From assembly GCA_949358305.1 (NCBI GenBank), contig OX442321.1:8023605-8087604 (forward strand): a stretch of DNA of 64,000 nucleotides. Direction: 5' to 3'. The stretch comes from Strigamia acuminata (lineage: Eukaryota; Arthropoda; Chilopoda; Geophilomorpha; Linotaeniidae). Shown here in pieces: positions 1 to 9,780 of this stretch. The position numbers were made by a program, and so were the translations under genes. The notes beneath the pieces are model-generated. The model was not told the origin of the DNA and did no database searches. It saw only the letters and a program-made list of their open reading frames with translations. The first letter of the stretch is position 1. Every line of letters starts with the position of its first letter.

Positions 1-2136
1 TTTCCATCCCCAAATCCTTCATTTTAACGTTCAAGTCGAGCTGCACGTCCTTTTGCTTCAACAGTGCTCGATTCACTCGCCACACGTCGTCTTCCAAGTA
101 TTTAATCTGTTGCTTCAAGAAATTACAAGACGATTCTTTCTTTTCGAGCGTCTCTTCAGCCTTGGCGAATTTATTTTCCAGAGCCTTTTTCTCCTCTGCG
201 CGCGTGTTTCCAGTGATTCGACTGATTCGGTCTTCGAGCTGCTGGATCACCACATCTTGTCCGTAGATAACTTCGTCCTGTCGCTGAGCCATTTTTTCCA
301 ACGACGTCAGGCGTTTCTTTAGATTCTGGATCGAAGTTCTGCAACCTTGGATTTCACTCGTCAGTGTTTTCTCGTTGGCTTTTTCCTTTTCTAATTCTTG
401 TAATTTGTGATACCGAACGTCCATCATTCGATTAACCTCGAAATCTAACGTTTTCTGCCTCGATTCCATGCATTGAAAGTATTTATAACTCGCATTTGCT
501 TTCTGATCCGATGTCATCAAGTCGCTTTTCACATTTTCCAGCGATTTTGTCAATTCGGAAATCCTCGCAACTTGTTCTTCGCGTCTAAAAATTAATTAAA
601 TTAAATTTAATTAAATTAAATTCATCGAGGTTGTTTACTTTTCTTTTGTTTGTTTGTTTATTTCTCTCCATTGTTTAATTTCTTCTTTCAGGCTCATTAA
701 ATCGGCCGAACAGCGCTTTATTTGCGAGGTAATTGTCCGTAACTATAAACAGTTAAAAAAAAATTAATAATTGACTTTTTTTTATTATTATTATTATTAT
801 AAATCGAAATCTAACGTCATCATCTTTTAATTCTAACTGCGATTTCAAAATTCGACTCTGGTCCCTCAATTTTGCTAATTGCCGATCGCCAAGTTTCATC
901 TCGGTTTCAATTTTCTGATTGTCTCGTTTTAATTCATTCAAAAATTGAGTTTTTGTGTCTTCAGTTTCCATTTTATTCTGCAATTCCGTTCGAATTTGAG
1001 TCATATCCTGCAATAATTTTTCTGTTTTTAGTAAATTAAAAAAAAAACACATTTTAGCAAATTTCAAGTCAACAAACTGATAATATCCCATTCATTTCCC
1101 GGTCCCTGTCTTTCATCTGTTTAATCGTGTCTTCCCACTGCTTAATCCCGGCATGTCGTTCTTCGTGCAACTGACTATACTCTTCAGCAGTTTTATTCAT
1201 CTCCATCTACAACAAAAAATTCAATATTTCTCACCAACAACAAATCGCGATTTCTACCTGACAGCATCTGTACTCGGTGACTAATTCCGCAAGTTTTTTT
1301 TTCTCGTCTTCCAAAGCGTCGTTTAACCCTCGAATTTTTATTACTAATTCCTAAATAATAAATAAATAGATAAATAAATCTAGTAAATTAAAAACCAAGC
1401 AGTCTCACTTTCATTTTTTGTTCATCCTGCTTCGTATATCGCTGCAACGCCAACACGTTATCGTCGTGCGATGAAACTTCGTCGAGCCACTCAATTAAGG
1501 CTTTTTCGTCTATTTTCAATTCGTTGTTCATTTCGTGAAGTTTATTTTGTTGCTTGGCAATCAACGCCTGAATTAAATTCGTAACAAAATTTAATATACT
1601 TTCAAAAACTATTTTTTAAAAAAAAAAATTTATTGCCGTTTGTCTCTGGCATTTGTCATCCAAATCAATCATTTGTTTCTGCAACTTGTCGAGGTCGCCA
1701 GTCAACCACTCATTTTCTCGATACGCTAGCTGAAACATGTGATCTTCCGCTTCCATTTCCTTCTGTTTAGCTTTGATTAATTGCTATAAATAAAAATTAT
1801 CGTCAGAAAAATCGATTTTTCTTTTTTCGAATAATAAATCTTTGACCTGTGTTTGCGAAAACTCGTTTTTGATGTTTTTCAAATGTTCCTTAACGTTGCC
1901 GGTTCTGCTTTTATAATTTTCCAAATTGTTTCGAATGTTAACCAGTTCTAGACTTTTCTCTCGGACCTGCAAAATTATTTTTATTTTACTATAAAAGCGA
2001 ATCAAAGCGAATCAAGTGATAAAAATCGTCGAACCTCAATTTCAAGTTTTGCGTTGAGAGTATTAGCGGTTGGTAACGAATACGAATTATCCCATCCCAT
2101 TTCTTCCAAAATGCTGCTCACATCACTCACAGCCAT
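1..2136 (-). CDS. Ccdc39: Coiled-coil domain-containing protein 39 (CCDC39), N-terminal part; continues beyond left edge
   Basis: CCDC39 pairs with CCDC40 to form the axonemal ruler that sets the 96-nm repeat for inner dynein arms and the nexin-dynein regulatory complex in motile cilia and sperm tails. I read nine exons: 2136-2035, 1966-1847, 1783-1637, 1567-1409, 1350-1258, 1206-about 1089, 1021-816, 742-639 and 584-1 (open at the edge), about 544 codons. Phases agree at every junction and the reading is almost entirely heptad-rich coiled coil. Family matches are the MGWDNSYSLPTAN start, the segment IEWLDEVSSHDDNVLALQRY, and YGQDVVIQQLEDRISRI further on. The ATG at 2136 is the first in frame and matches the family N-terminus. 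Oddities: exon 3 ends at a GC donor, and exon 6 has no GT or GC donor where the frame requires one (GG at 1088-1087). The C-terminal half lies outside the window. Confidence 0.9.
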
Positions 2137-2420
2137 TTTGTAAATTTCCCTTACAATTTAAAACGAATGATGATCCTCAATTCCTTATCCTTAGTTGAGT
2201 TGTTATAGTCACGATCACGATCATCAAAAGTATCAGACTCGTTGACATGACAACCAGCGAAAATCTCTGTGCCGCCATCTAGTGCATAAAATACTCAACT
2301 GCTAAACAATAAGCGGACATAAATATGAAATGTGCGGAGCATTTCAAATAATAATAATAATAATAATAATAAAAAATAATAATAATAAATTTTTCATTTC
2401 AAAATTTTAGTAGTAAAAGT
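2137..2420 (-). promoter_or_regulatory. 5' flank / putative promoter of CCDC39
   Basis: This is the short interval between the CCDC39 start codon and the first transposon. It holds a CCGCCATCTAGTGC motif (2272-2285), which resembles arthropod CTCF sites, and an (AAT)n microsatellite at about 2346-2392. No TATA box is obvious. That the promoter lies here is inferred from position only. Confidence 0.4.
2272..2285 (-). promoter_or_regulatory. CTCF-like motif (GCACTAGATGGCGG)
   Basis: The core CTAGATGGCG recurs in the window at 9712-9726, 9758-9770 (weaker), 28004-28020, 39327-39341, 40534-40548 and 40852-40866. It resembles the AGATGGCGC core of insect CTCF sites. This copy lies about 140 bp upstream of the CCDC39 start. 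No binding evidence is available. Confidence 0.3.
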
Positions 2421-2479
2421 GGGGAGTTTACTTTAGAATATGGCCCGCTTCAGAATGGGTCCAAAATTTGGTTACTTAC

Positions 2480-3393
2480 TGTGGCAAAGTGGATTCTTTG
2501 GCTCGGTGGAAATTAGATTCAAATAAAGCAAACACATAGAAAGTTGAAAATAGAAAAGAACAAAAGTTTATTTAATTTGCCTTTATACAAAAGGCTGGTT
2601 CACACCAATAAATCCTATCACAATACTATCAAATGCTACCAAATGGTATATGTAATTACAGGACATAATACCATACTAACTAGACTACAAATACACAAAG
2701 CTAACATTGGGTAAATCTAACAATTCAAGAAACAGTAAAATTGCAAATGGTGGCAAACTGGGTACTTACAGATATTTTCCTTTGTCTGCTTCACACACAA
2801 AGACACACACTTCACACTGCTTTTCCCTGAATGTTCCAATGTTCTACTTAGATGTGGCATTCTGGATTCTTAGCCAAAGTTCCTTGAAGTTTCAGGAAGG
2901 TCTTCTCTGGATCCATAATTCTAGTTGGTCTTTAGAATTGGCTTGGAACAGGTTGAAGTGGCCTAACTTCTACTGCTTGGTCTGGGCTACTTGGAACTGC
3001 TCTCTGGGTGAACTGGTCAAGACAACATCTAACTGCAAACTTGGTTCTGCACACTGTGTTTCCACTATCTCTTTCACAAGTGCAGGAATGTTAGTTCCCA
3101 CCCTTGTTAATCCCAATAGTGTCATCACCAATGCCATTTTCCATGTTTAACAGAGAGCTGATGACTCACCAAGCTCCTCCTCTGCTTAATCCCTTTTGCC
3201 GATTGGTTCCATGTATTCCTGGAATTGGTGACTCATCACTTAGTCACATCACAGGTGTCACAGCAGGTATCTGAATGTTCCAAAACGAGGCTGACCAATC
3301 AAAGTGCCTCACTGAAGTGTCCCACAGAGATGTATGGTTAGCCAACGGCTGCCCCACAGAACTGTATGGGCAGTCAACAGCTGCTATACGACA
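2480..3393 (-). repeat. 3' LTR of the Gag-only element
   Basis: The 914-bp LTR starts TGTCGTATAG and ends CTTTGCCACA on the minus strand. It carries a TATAAA (minus, near 2588) and an AATAAA shortly after it. It differs from the 5' LTR near 3362 (ACTGTATG here, AATGTATG in the partner). The 147-codon plus-strand ORF in both LTRs is treated as fortuitous. Confidence 0.95.
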
Positions 3394-3401
3394 TCTCCCC
3401 T
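3394..3401 (-). other. Polypurine tract of the Gag-only element
   Basis: AGGGGAGA on the minus strand directly abuts the 3' LTR, where plus-strand DNA synthesis is primed in LTR elements. Confidence 0.8.
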
Positions 3402-4483
3402 GTCGAAAAACTCTAAGTCCCAAGAGTATTTGAGACACATAATCATTCCAGTCCCCTGGAATCCAACACCTCACTAATTGACAACAACAATTCCACCAAT
3501 CAACAATATTAGACACGTACCATATGTCTCCACAATAATTAACAATTCACCATCTGCCAATACCCTATTGCAATAAAACACTAATAATTTGTAATGAATC
3601 AACAAGGTATACAACGCAAGAATCATAAAATTCTCAACAACTTGATATACAAAAAAAAAACTCACTTTTCCAAATTTCAATAATTTCACACATGTCATAA
3701 TGGGAAAATCATTTCCACAAGAAATTCCATACATAAAAAAAATTGCAATCAAACTTATCTTTACAACAAAACACTATTTGTGATAAAATGAACACACAAA
3801 AATCCTTCTAAATATTAGACAATTTCACAACATGTTATAATGAGAAAATCATCTCCATAAGGAACTTTTGCAACAAAATCATTGCACACTCTAAATTATT
3901 CTGCGACAAAACACAATCAAAACACAATTAAAACACAGTACCACCACTCATTTGCTTTGAGGAAAAAAAATTCACCAAAAAAATATGACGTGAAAATAAT
4001 ACCTCGAAATATTTACAGAGGGGAAAAAAAAACTTCAAAATTTCATGTGATACAATACAAAAATATTACTTTTCAAGAGAGAGAAAAAGGCAAGAGAAAG
4101 ATTTGCAAAAACTGCCCCAATATATTTAATTAATAAAATAAAACAAGAAAACACTTAAGGTCACCATGTCTGCATTTCTCACCCCTTTTTTTTTTTTCCG
4201 TTTAATCCCTTAAGTTAATCCCCCTTTTGTCTTGATTCCTGGAATGAAATGTGATCCAGCATTCCTCTTGCTGCCATAGTGTCATAATTAAAACTGTCAT
4301 GATTGGCACAATCCAACATTTAGGATTATAAGAAAACCAATCAAAAACACAAAATCCAAAAATCCTAACTTCCTGTTTGCATCCAAATGCAAAAAATTTC
4401 AATCCACCCAAAATCTTTTAACCCTAAGGCCAAAAGTATATCCAAAAACTCAAAACCTTAGCATGCAAAATGAAATCAACATT
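3402..4483 (-). other. Non-coding 3' region of the Gag-only element
   Basis: AT-rich stretch between the second ORF and the polypurine tract, where pol would be in an autonomous relative. Only short ORFs without recognisable domains are present. I see no trace of reverse transcriptase or integrase. Confidence 0.6.
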
Positions 4484-6151
4484 TTATGCAAAATTGATCT
4501 CCCCAGTAATGGGAAAATTCGAACCATGATGTTGTGAAAACAACCAAAAATCCAAAATTCCACGCCAAGTGAGGAATTCCCACTTGTTGTGCTTCTCCCC
4601 GGTCAAATACCGTATCCTTTCTGAATAGATCTGGAAGTGATGTACCATCATGTTAGTACACCCTAGATCAGAAATGTTCATTGCAAATTCATCTGGATCT
4701 TTTGTCACCAGATCCTTAACTAATGCTCTATTTAATTCTGTTATTCCAATCCTATTGTAGAACCCTTTTGATGTCTCCCAGCTATTCATAGTGAAACACA
4801 CCATAGTTCTCCCTATTTTCTTGAACCCGGACCAAAATCTAGTCCTCCCACTGTTTTTGAACTTGGACCAAAATCTAGCCCTCTTCTTGTTTTTGAGCTT
4901 GGACCAAAATCTAATCCTCTCACTGTTTCTGAACTTGGACCAAAATCTAGCCCACCTATTGTAGAACCCCCTTGACACCTTCCGACTTACAATTGCGAAA
5001 TGCACCATAGTTCGTCCCACCCTTTTATAGAACCTCCTTGACATCTTCCGACTTACAATTGCGAAATGCCTCCAAGTTTGTCCCATTCTTTTGACCAAAA
5101 ACTTTAAAGTCGTTGCACTTCCTGTGCTTAGGGATCCCAATATCTGAGCCACCCTTTTATAGAACTTCCCTGATACCTTCCGACTTACAATTGCGAAATG
5201 CACCAAAGCTCGTCCAACTCTTACGACTAAAAGCCTCAATGTCGTTGCACTTCCTGTGCTTAGGGATCCCAATATCTGAGCCACCCTTTTATAGAACTTC
5301 CTTGATACCTTCCGACTAACAATTGCGAAATGCACCAAAGGTCGCCCTACCCTTACGACTAAAAACCTTAATTTGAACCAAAATCTAGTTCCCAATGTAT
5401 TCCAATGGTTGACTTGTGACTTCCCTAATTCCCTCATTTTCCCAGCTGCTGACAAAAATCTTGTCCCTTGCATCACTAGGCCCTGGAGTGAATAAAACCA
5501 TACTAAACAGAGATTTCTGGCTGTGAGTCCTACCTTGGATCCCACCCTGACCAAAAATCCTGCGGAAAGTTCAGCAATCACCACTGCAAATACTACACTA
5601 TACAGGAAAAACATATACAGAAAATATGGCCACTGCTTAACCCATTGCGTTGTGTCTACTATGTGATCGTAATTAACAGTGCGCTCAAATTCTCCGTCCT
5701 GTATCTGCTGGTCGACCCATTGTGCTGAGAGGTCGGTGACCTGTGTACCCTTTGGCGTGTCACTTATTCCCAATACTGAATCTTCCACCTTGACATCTAC
5801 AACCTCAGAATAATAGTTAACTTCTGCTTCCAATAATTCCCCCTCATAGAGATCACAGTGAATGAGAATGTCCCCTTCATTAGGCGTGTCTTCTCCCTTT
5901 TCCATTTTACAGAGGTCGAGATGGCGGGGAATGTCCTGTAAATTCGGCGTGTTTTCCCTTCTGTTCATCTCAGTTTCCCCCTCCTGTACCAATGTCCCTA
6001 TGGATGAACCAAAAGTCTCAAAAATCTGTTGCCATTCCTCTGGTTGCAAACTGTCATCATCTTCCAATTTCTCTACTCCATAACTCTCAAAATCCTCTAG
6101 ACCCGTTTTTACCACGATTTGGGCTGTGATGGGACTTGGTCCTTGTCCCAT
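4484..6151 (-). CDS. Unidentified 555-aa protein of the Gag-only LTR element (acidic head, membrane segment, basic tandem repeats)
   Basis: Not recognised as any retroelement protein. It starts 8 nt after the Gag stop codon in another frame, so it could be made by reinitiation or frameshift. Residues 1-165 are acidic and low-complexity. Residues about 174-201 form one strong hydrophobic, membrane-like helix. From about 265 the chain is very basic: the motif R-x-G-x3-VHFAIVSRKxS-x2-FY occurs at about 267, 311, 355 and 378, the first copies being a 44-residue (132-bp) tandem repeat, followed by several RFWSKxKN units (402-441). There is no DTG protease motif, YxDD or zinc finger. Possible roles are an envelope-like, membrane-tethering or nucleic-acid-binding accessory protein. 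All are guesses. A 555-codon open frame in an element this young argues that it is a real gene. Confidence 0.7.
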   Translation of the reverse strand: MGQGPSPITAQIVVKTGLEDFESYGVEKLEDDDSLQPEEWQQIFETFGSSIGTLVQEGETEMNRRENTPNLQDIPRHLDLCKMEKGEDTPNEGDILIHCDLYEGELLEAEVNYYSEVVDVKVEDSVLGISDTPKGTQVTDLSAQWVDQQIQDGEFERTVNYDHIVDTTQWVKQWPYFLYMFFLYSVVFAVVIAELSAGFLVRVGSKVGLTARNLCLVWFYSLQGLVMQGTRFLSAAGKMRELGKSQVNHWNTLGTRFWFKLRFLVVRVGRPLVHFAIVSRKVSRKFYKRVAQILGSLSTGSATTLRLLVVRVGRALVHFAIVSRKVSGKFYKRVAQILGSLSTGSATTLKFLVKRMGQTWRHFAIVSRKMSRRFYKRVGRTMVHFAIVSRKVSRGFYNRWARFWSKFRNSERIRFWSKLKNKKRARFWSKFKNSGRTRFWSGFKKIGRTMVCFTMNSWETSKGFYNRIGITELNRALVKDLVTKDPDEFAMNISDLGCTNMMVHHFQIYSERIRYLTGEKHNKWEFLTWRGILDFWLFSQHHGSNFPITGEINFA

Positions 6152-6159
6152 CTGCCCTT

Positions 6160-7086
6160 CTATTTTAACGGAGCCTGTTGGGGTTTTTCTGGGGCTGGCT
6201 CGACTTGATTATCCTCTCTCGAGTCATTAAATGCCCCTTCATTGTTTGCACATCTGTAGTTGGTGTGCCCTTTGCCCCCACACAACGTGCATTCCCAATC
6301 TCGTTTCGGAACTTTGCATTCCCTTCCCCAATGTCCCACTTCCTGACATTTATAACACGTACTAGAAGAATTTCCTACATTGCCAACATGTGCAGTTTGT
6401 TTCTGCTGCATTGCTACTGTGAGTTCCCTAATTGCCTTTAAAATGCCATCTAGCTTGTCCGGTTCCTCAGTTTTGGGTTTTGGCGTTGCACTTGCCAATT
6501 CCAACTTAGCAAGCCCTGAGTTCCCTCTACTAGAATAGAATGAGAGTCCCAGCTCCTGCTTTGCTGCCCAGGCCACACATTCGTCAAAGGTGTCAAAGTC
6601 CTCAGCCAAAATGACTTGTTTGGATAGTTCACCAGTGAGTCCCGCAATGAACCTCGACTGCAGTTGAAAATCGTCGCGCTCACCCGCTTTTTCCCCTTCT
6701 TCAAAACAAAGTTCCCAAAGCCCCTTGATCCTTGAGGCAAAAGTTGTAGCCGACTCCCCTTTCTTTTGGGCAGCCTGACTAAACTTATCAAACTTGGCGT
6801 GTCTTGTTTCTCTGACTCCGAACCTCGCCAATAACATCTTCTCAAAGTCGGCCACTATCTCACAGTCCATAGCTAGTGTATGCTCGTCGACCCAAACCCT
6901 CGCTTCATCGTGGAATTTTGATCTCATCAAACTACAAGTGAAGCTTTCACTCCACTTGCCTAGCTTAGCAGCAGCCTTGGCATTCTTTATGAAGCCTTCT
7001 ACCTTGGCACCTTTCCCATTGCCTGAGAACTTGGGCACTAGGCTCTGCATCATTGAAGGTGTTATTTCTCCCTTCTCTTCAGCCAT
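6160..7086 (-). CDS. gag: Retroelement Gag polyprotein with two CCHC zinc knuckles
   Basis: 308 residues from the ATG at 7086 (MAEEKGEITPS). The open frame extends 36 codons upstream, but that extension looks like leader sequence. The first ~200 residues are a retrotransposon-gag-type capsid domain (VEGFIKNAKAAAKLGKW, then FARFGVRETRHAKFDKFSQ-like helices, and SRFIAGLTGELSKQV). Two zinc knuckles follow near the end: CYKCQEVGHWGREC and CTLCGGKGHTNYRC. The capsid would assemble the RNA particle and the knuckles bind the packaged RNA. It stops at TAG (6162-6160), just before the second ORF. No stops or frameshifts interrupt it. Confidence 0.88.
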   Translation of the reverse strand: MAEEKGEITPSMMQSLVPKFSGNGKGAKVEGFIKNAKAAAKLGKWSESFTCSLMRSKFHDEARVWVDEHTLAMDCEIVADFEKMLLARFGVRETRHAKFDKFSQAAQKKGESATTFASRIKGLWELCFEEGEKAGERDDFQLQSRFIAGLTGELSKQVILAEDFDTFDECVAWAAKQELGLSFYSSRGNSGLAKLELASATPKPKTEEPDKLDGILKAIRELTVAMQQKQTAHVGNVGNSSSTCYKCQEVGHWGRECKVPKRDWECTLCGGKGHTNYRCANNEGAFNDSREDNQVEPAPEKPQQAPLK

Positions 7087-7881
7087 GTTGAATGAATGAA
7101 CAAAAGTTGGGGAAAAAAAAATGAATTCAAATCTCTTTCTAGCAATAAATGCACACAGGAAATGCCTAAACTTACTTTGGTATCTTAGCAACAAAGGCTA
7201 GTACAACCAATAGAAACAGTAGTTTATAACAACAGAATTGTACTTAAATTATTCCAATACTGTGCCAAACCACCAAACCAAATCAAGAATTCAAAAGAAT
7301 TCCAAAGTTAAAATTCCAAAAAAAATTCTATTCAAAATTTAAAATTTCCCTCCAAAATCTCAACTTCCAAAAATCAAAGACTCTCTAAAAGCATTCCCAA
7401 AATTATTTTAACCCAATTAAAATCTAAAAGAAAATTATTCTTAACAAAAATCTTAACTGTGCCAAATTCCAATGCACTATCTATGAGTCATGCAAACAGG
7501 TGTTTGAACAGGTGCAGCTGTATCCTGTTCATAATCCTTTCAATATTTTTCAAATTCCTCAACAGCTCACAAGACAATAGAGCATCTGCTGGGTAAAATA
7601 TAACACAAAGGAATTCCAGTTTCTTGGAAATTCCAACAAAATAACTTGGTTTTTAAACCACACTTTTTACCCCAAAAGTTGAAGAATAAACGCCAATTTT
7701 TAACCTAATCTCGGAACCATTCTGATTGTTAAACTAAAAAAAACAACTATTTTAAGACCAAAACCCATTTTTAAAATTTAGAATAGATAAAAAAATCTCA
7801 AAAAAAAATTCTCAGGGAAAAAAAAATTTAAATTATTAAAACTTCAATTTCCCAAAATTTCCCTTAACAATCAGTCCAAAT
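7087..7881 (-). other. Untranslated leader of the Gag-only element
   Basis: About 0.8 kb between primer site and Gag start, AT-rich with no convincing ORF. A leader of this length would be the usual place for packaging signals, but none can be identified by eye. Confidence 0.5.
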
Positions 7882-7893
7882 GTCACGGCACCA
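7882..7893 (-). other. Primer-binding site, tRNA-His type
   Basis: TGGTGCCGTGAC lies one base after the 5' LTR on the minus strand. It is complementary to the last 12 nt of tRNA-His including CCA. Complementarity stops after 12 nt. Confidence 0.75.
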
Positions 7894-7894
7894 T

Positions 7895-8808
7895 TGTGGC
7901 AAAGTGGATTCTTTGGCTCGGTGGAAATTAGATTCAAATAAAGCAAACACATAGAAAGTTGAAAATAGAAAAGAACAAAAGTTTATTTAATTTGCCTTTA
8001 TACAAAAGGCTGGTTCACACCAATAAATCCTATCACAATACTATCAAATGCTACCAAATGGTATATGTAATTACAGGACATAATACCATACTAACTAGAC
8101 TACAAATACACAAAGCTAACATTGGGTAAATCTAACAATTCAAGAAACAGTAAAATTGCAAATGGTGGCAAACTGGGTACTTACAGATATTTTCCTTTGT
8201 CTGCTTCACACACAAAGACACACACTTCACACTGCTTTTCCCTGAATGTTCCAATGTTCTACTTAGATGTGGCATTCTGGATTCTTAGCCAAAGTTCCTT
8301 GAAGTTTCAGGAAGGTCTTCTCTGGATCCATAATTCTAGTTGGTCTTTAGAATTGGCTTGGAACAGGTTGAAGTGGCCTAACTTCTACTGCTTGGTCTGG
8401 GCTACTTGGAACTGCTCTCTGGGTGAACTGGTCAAGACAACATCTAACTGCAAACTTGGTTCTGCACACTGTGTTTCCACTATCTCTTTCACAAGTGCAG
8501 GAATGTTAGTTCCCACCCTTGTTAATCCCAATAGTGTCATCACCAATGCCATTTTCCATGTTTAACAGAGAGCTGATGACTCACCAAGCTCCTCCTCTGC
8601 TTAATCCCTTTTGCCGATTGGTTCCATGTATTCCTGGAATTGGTGACTCATCACTTAGTCACATCACAGGTGTCACAGCAGGTATCTGAATGTTCCAAAA
8701 CGAGGCTGACCAATCAAAGTGCCTCACTGAAGTGTCCCACAGAGATGTATGGTTAGCCAACGGCTGCCCCACAGAAATGTATGGGCAGTCAACAGCTGCT
8801 ATACGACA
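7895..8808 (-). repeat. 5' LTR of the Gag-only element
   Basis: Partner of 2480-3393, same length, one visible mismatch. It carries the likely promoter (TATAAA on the minus strand about 100 bases from the LTR 3' end). It is followed by the target duplication CTTAC. Confidence 0.95.
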
Positions 8809-8840
8809 CTTACCAAATAAAGCCTCCTGAGTCCGAAAAT

Positions 8841-9032
8841 GGATAGGTTAGGTTAAGGATAGGTTAGGTTAAGGATAGGTTAGGTTAAGAATAGGTTAGG
8901 TTAAGGATAGGTTAGGCTAAGGATAGGTTAGGTTAAGGACAGGTTAGGTTAAGGATAGGTTAGGTTAAGGATAGGTTAGGTTAAGTATAGGTTAGGTTAA
9001 GGATAGGCTAGGCCAGGTTAAGTTAGGTTAAA
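8841..9032 (+). repeat. Telomere-like minisatellite (GGATAGGTTAGGTTAA)n
   Basis: About 12 imperfect copies of a 16-bp unit built from GGTTAGG. It resembles arthropod TTAGG telomere repeats but is interrupted and lies inside the foldback element, so it is not a chromosome end. Confidence 0.85.
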
Positions 9033-9159
9033 GCAACCTAGGTTTATTTCCGACATTTTTAAGTGTCATTTTCGCACTGGGGGGGGGGCTTTGTTTGTAT
9101 GTAATCAAATTTTGGGCCCATTCCGAAGCGGGCCATATTCTAAAGTAACCCCAAAACAA

Positions 9160-9600
9160 AACAGCAAAACTAATAAATGTATCCGAATTTATCGCCTACC
9201 ATGCTAAACTTTACCGCAATATTACAAAACACATACGAAGTTATCGCCCACCGTGCAAAACTTGCTGAAACTACTCAGCAAAACCAAAAAACGCATCCGA
9301 ATTTATCGCTCACGCACAAACACAAGCTGAATTTGCACTGAATACCTAAAAAACACATCCTATGTGCTACTGAACTGCGAGTCAAATAAAACTAAAACTA
9401 AAACATATCCGAATTTATCGCCCAGCGTGCAAAACTTGTTGAAACTACAGTAAACTGTGCAAATCCAATAAACGTATCCGAATTTATCACTAATGATCCA
9501 AACTGGCTTCAATCTGTACAATAAATCCAAAAAACATATTCAATTTATAGCAGGTGTGCCAAACCTGTTGAAACCGAGCATTAATATAACAATACCGTAT
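9160..9600 (+). repeat. Degenerate tandem repeat with CCGAATTTATCGCC core
   Basis: The core recurs at about 9184, 9236, 9297, 9410, 9478 and 9537, often followed by CGTGCAAAACTTG and TGAAACTAC, at 50-110-bp spacing. The reverse (GCGATAAATCGG) also occurs around the cystatin genes at 39.2-40.8 kb, so it belongs to a locally dispersed family. Confidence 0.6.
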
Positions 9601-9780
9601 TGCATTGCTTTCATGGGCGATAAATCGGGTTTTTTTCCAAAGCATAATCACCACTCACAAGCTCACAAGTCAGAGGAATTTCAACTCTTAATTAATAGCA
9701 ACTTGAAAACATAGATGGCGCCACTGTTTTCCAACAACAAACTGTCCCTGGTCGCTCCTGCCATCTAGAGACGACTGAGC
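9601..9780 (+). repeat. Dispersed repeat shared with 40.74-40.92 kb
   Basis: The series GCGATAAATCGGGT, AAGCATAATCACCACT, GAGGAATT, TAGATGGCGCCACTG, CACAAACTGTC is found in the same order downstream of cystatin gene B. It contains two CTCF-like motifs. Confidence 0.7.

Larger units (their letters stand above)
2480..8808 (-). mobile_element. Complete LTR retroelement encoding Gag and a novel ORF, no polymerase (non-autonomous)
   Basis: Two 914-bp direct LTRs (2480-3393 and 7895-8808), TG...CA ended, differ at one visible base. The 5-bp duplication CTTAC flanks the element (2475-2479 and 8809-8813). On the minus strand the order is 5' LTR, 12-nt primer site matching tRNA-His, Gag, a second ORF, about 1.1 kb without genes, polypurine tract, 3' LTR. 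There is no protease, reverse transcriptase, RNase H or integrase, so it must borrow those enzymes. The near-identical LTRs show recent transposition. Which superfamily supplies the enzymes cannot be told from the Gag alone. Confidence 0.93.
2421..9152. mobile_element. Foldback/MITE DNA element, split by an LTR retroelement
   Basis: The left arm (2421-2479, resuming at 8814) and the right arm (about 9060-9152) are inverted repeats of at least 60 bp. Both begin GGGG followed by ACTTTAGAATATGGCCCGC. Between the arms, once the LTR element is removed, lies a telomere-like GGTTAGG array. No coding capacity remains, so this is non-autonomous. A target-site duplication is not clear, so the superfamily is not assigned. 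Confidence 0.75.

Noticed and set aside
2707-3150. 147-codon plus-strand ORF, also at 8122-8565
   Set aside because: Lies antisense in both LTR copies of the Gag-only element. Identity is explained by LTR duplication.
7087-7194. 36-residue N-terminal extension of Gag
   Set aside because: Phe/Arg-rich, unlike Gag starts, and the MAEEKGE start fits better.
8841-9032. Chromosome end or true interstitial telomere
   Set aside because: Units are imperfect, short, and enclosed by transposon inverted repeats, with genes on both sides.
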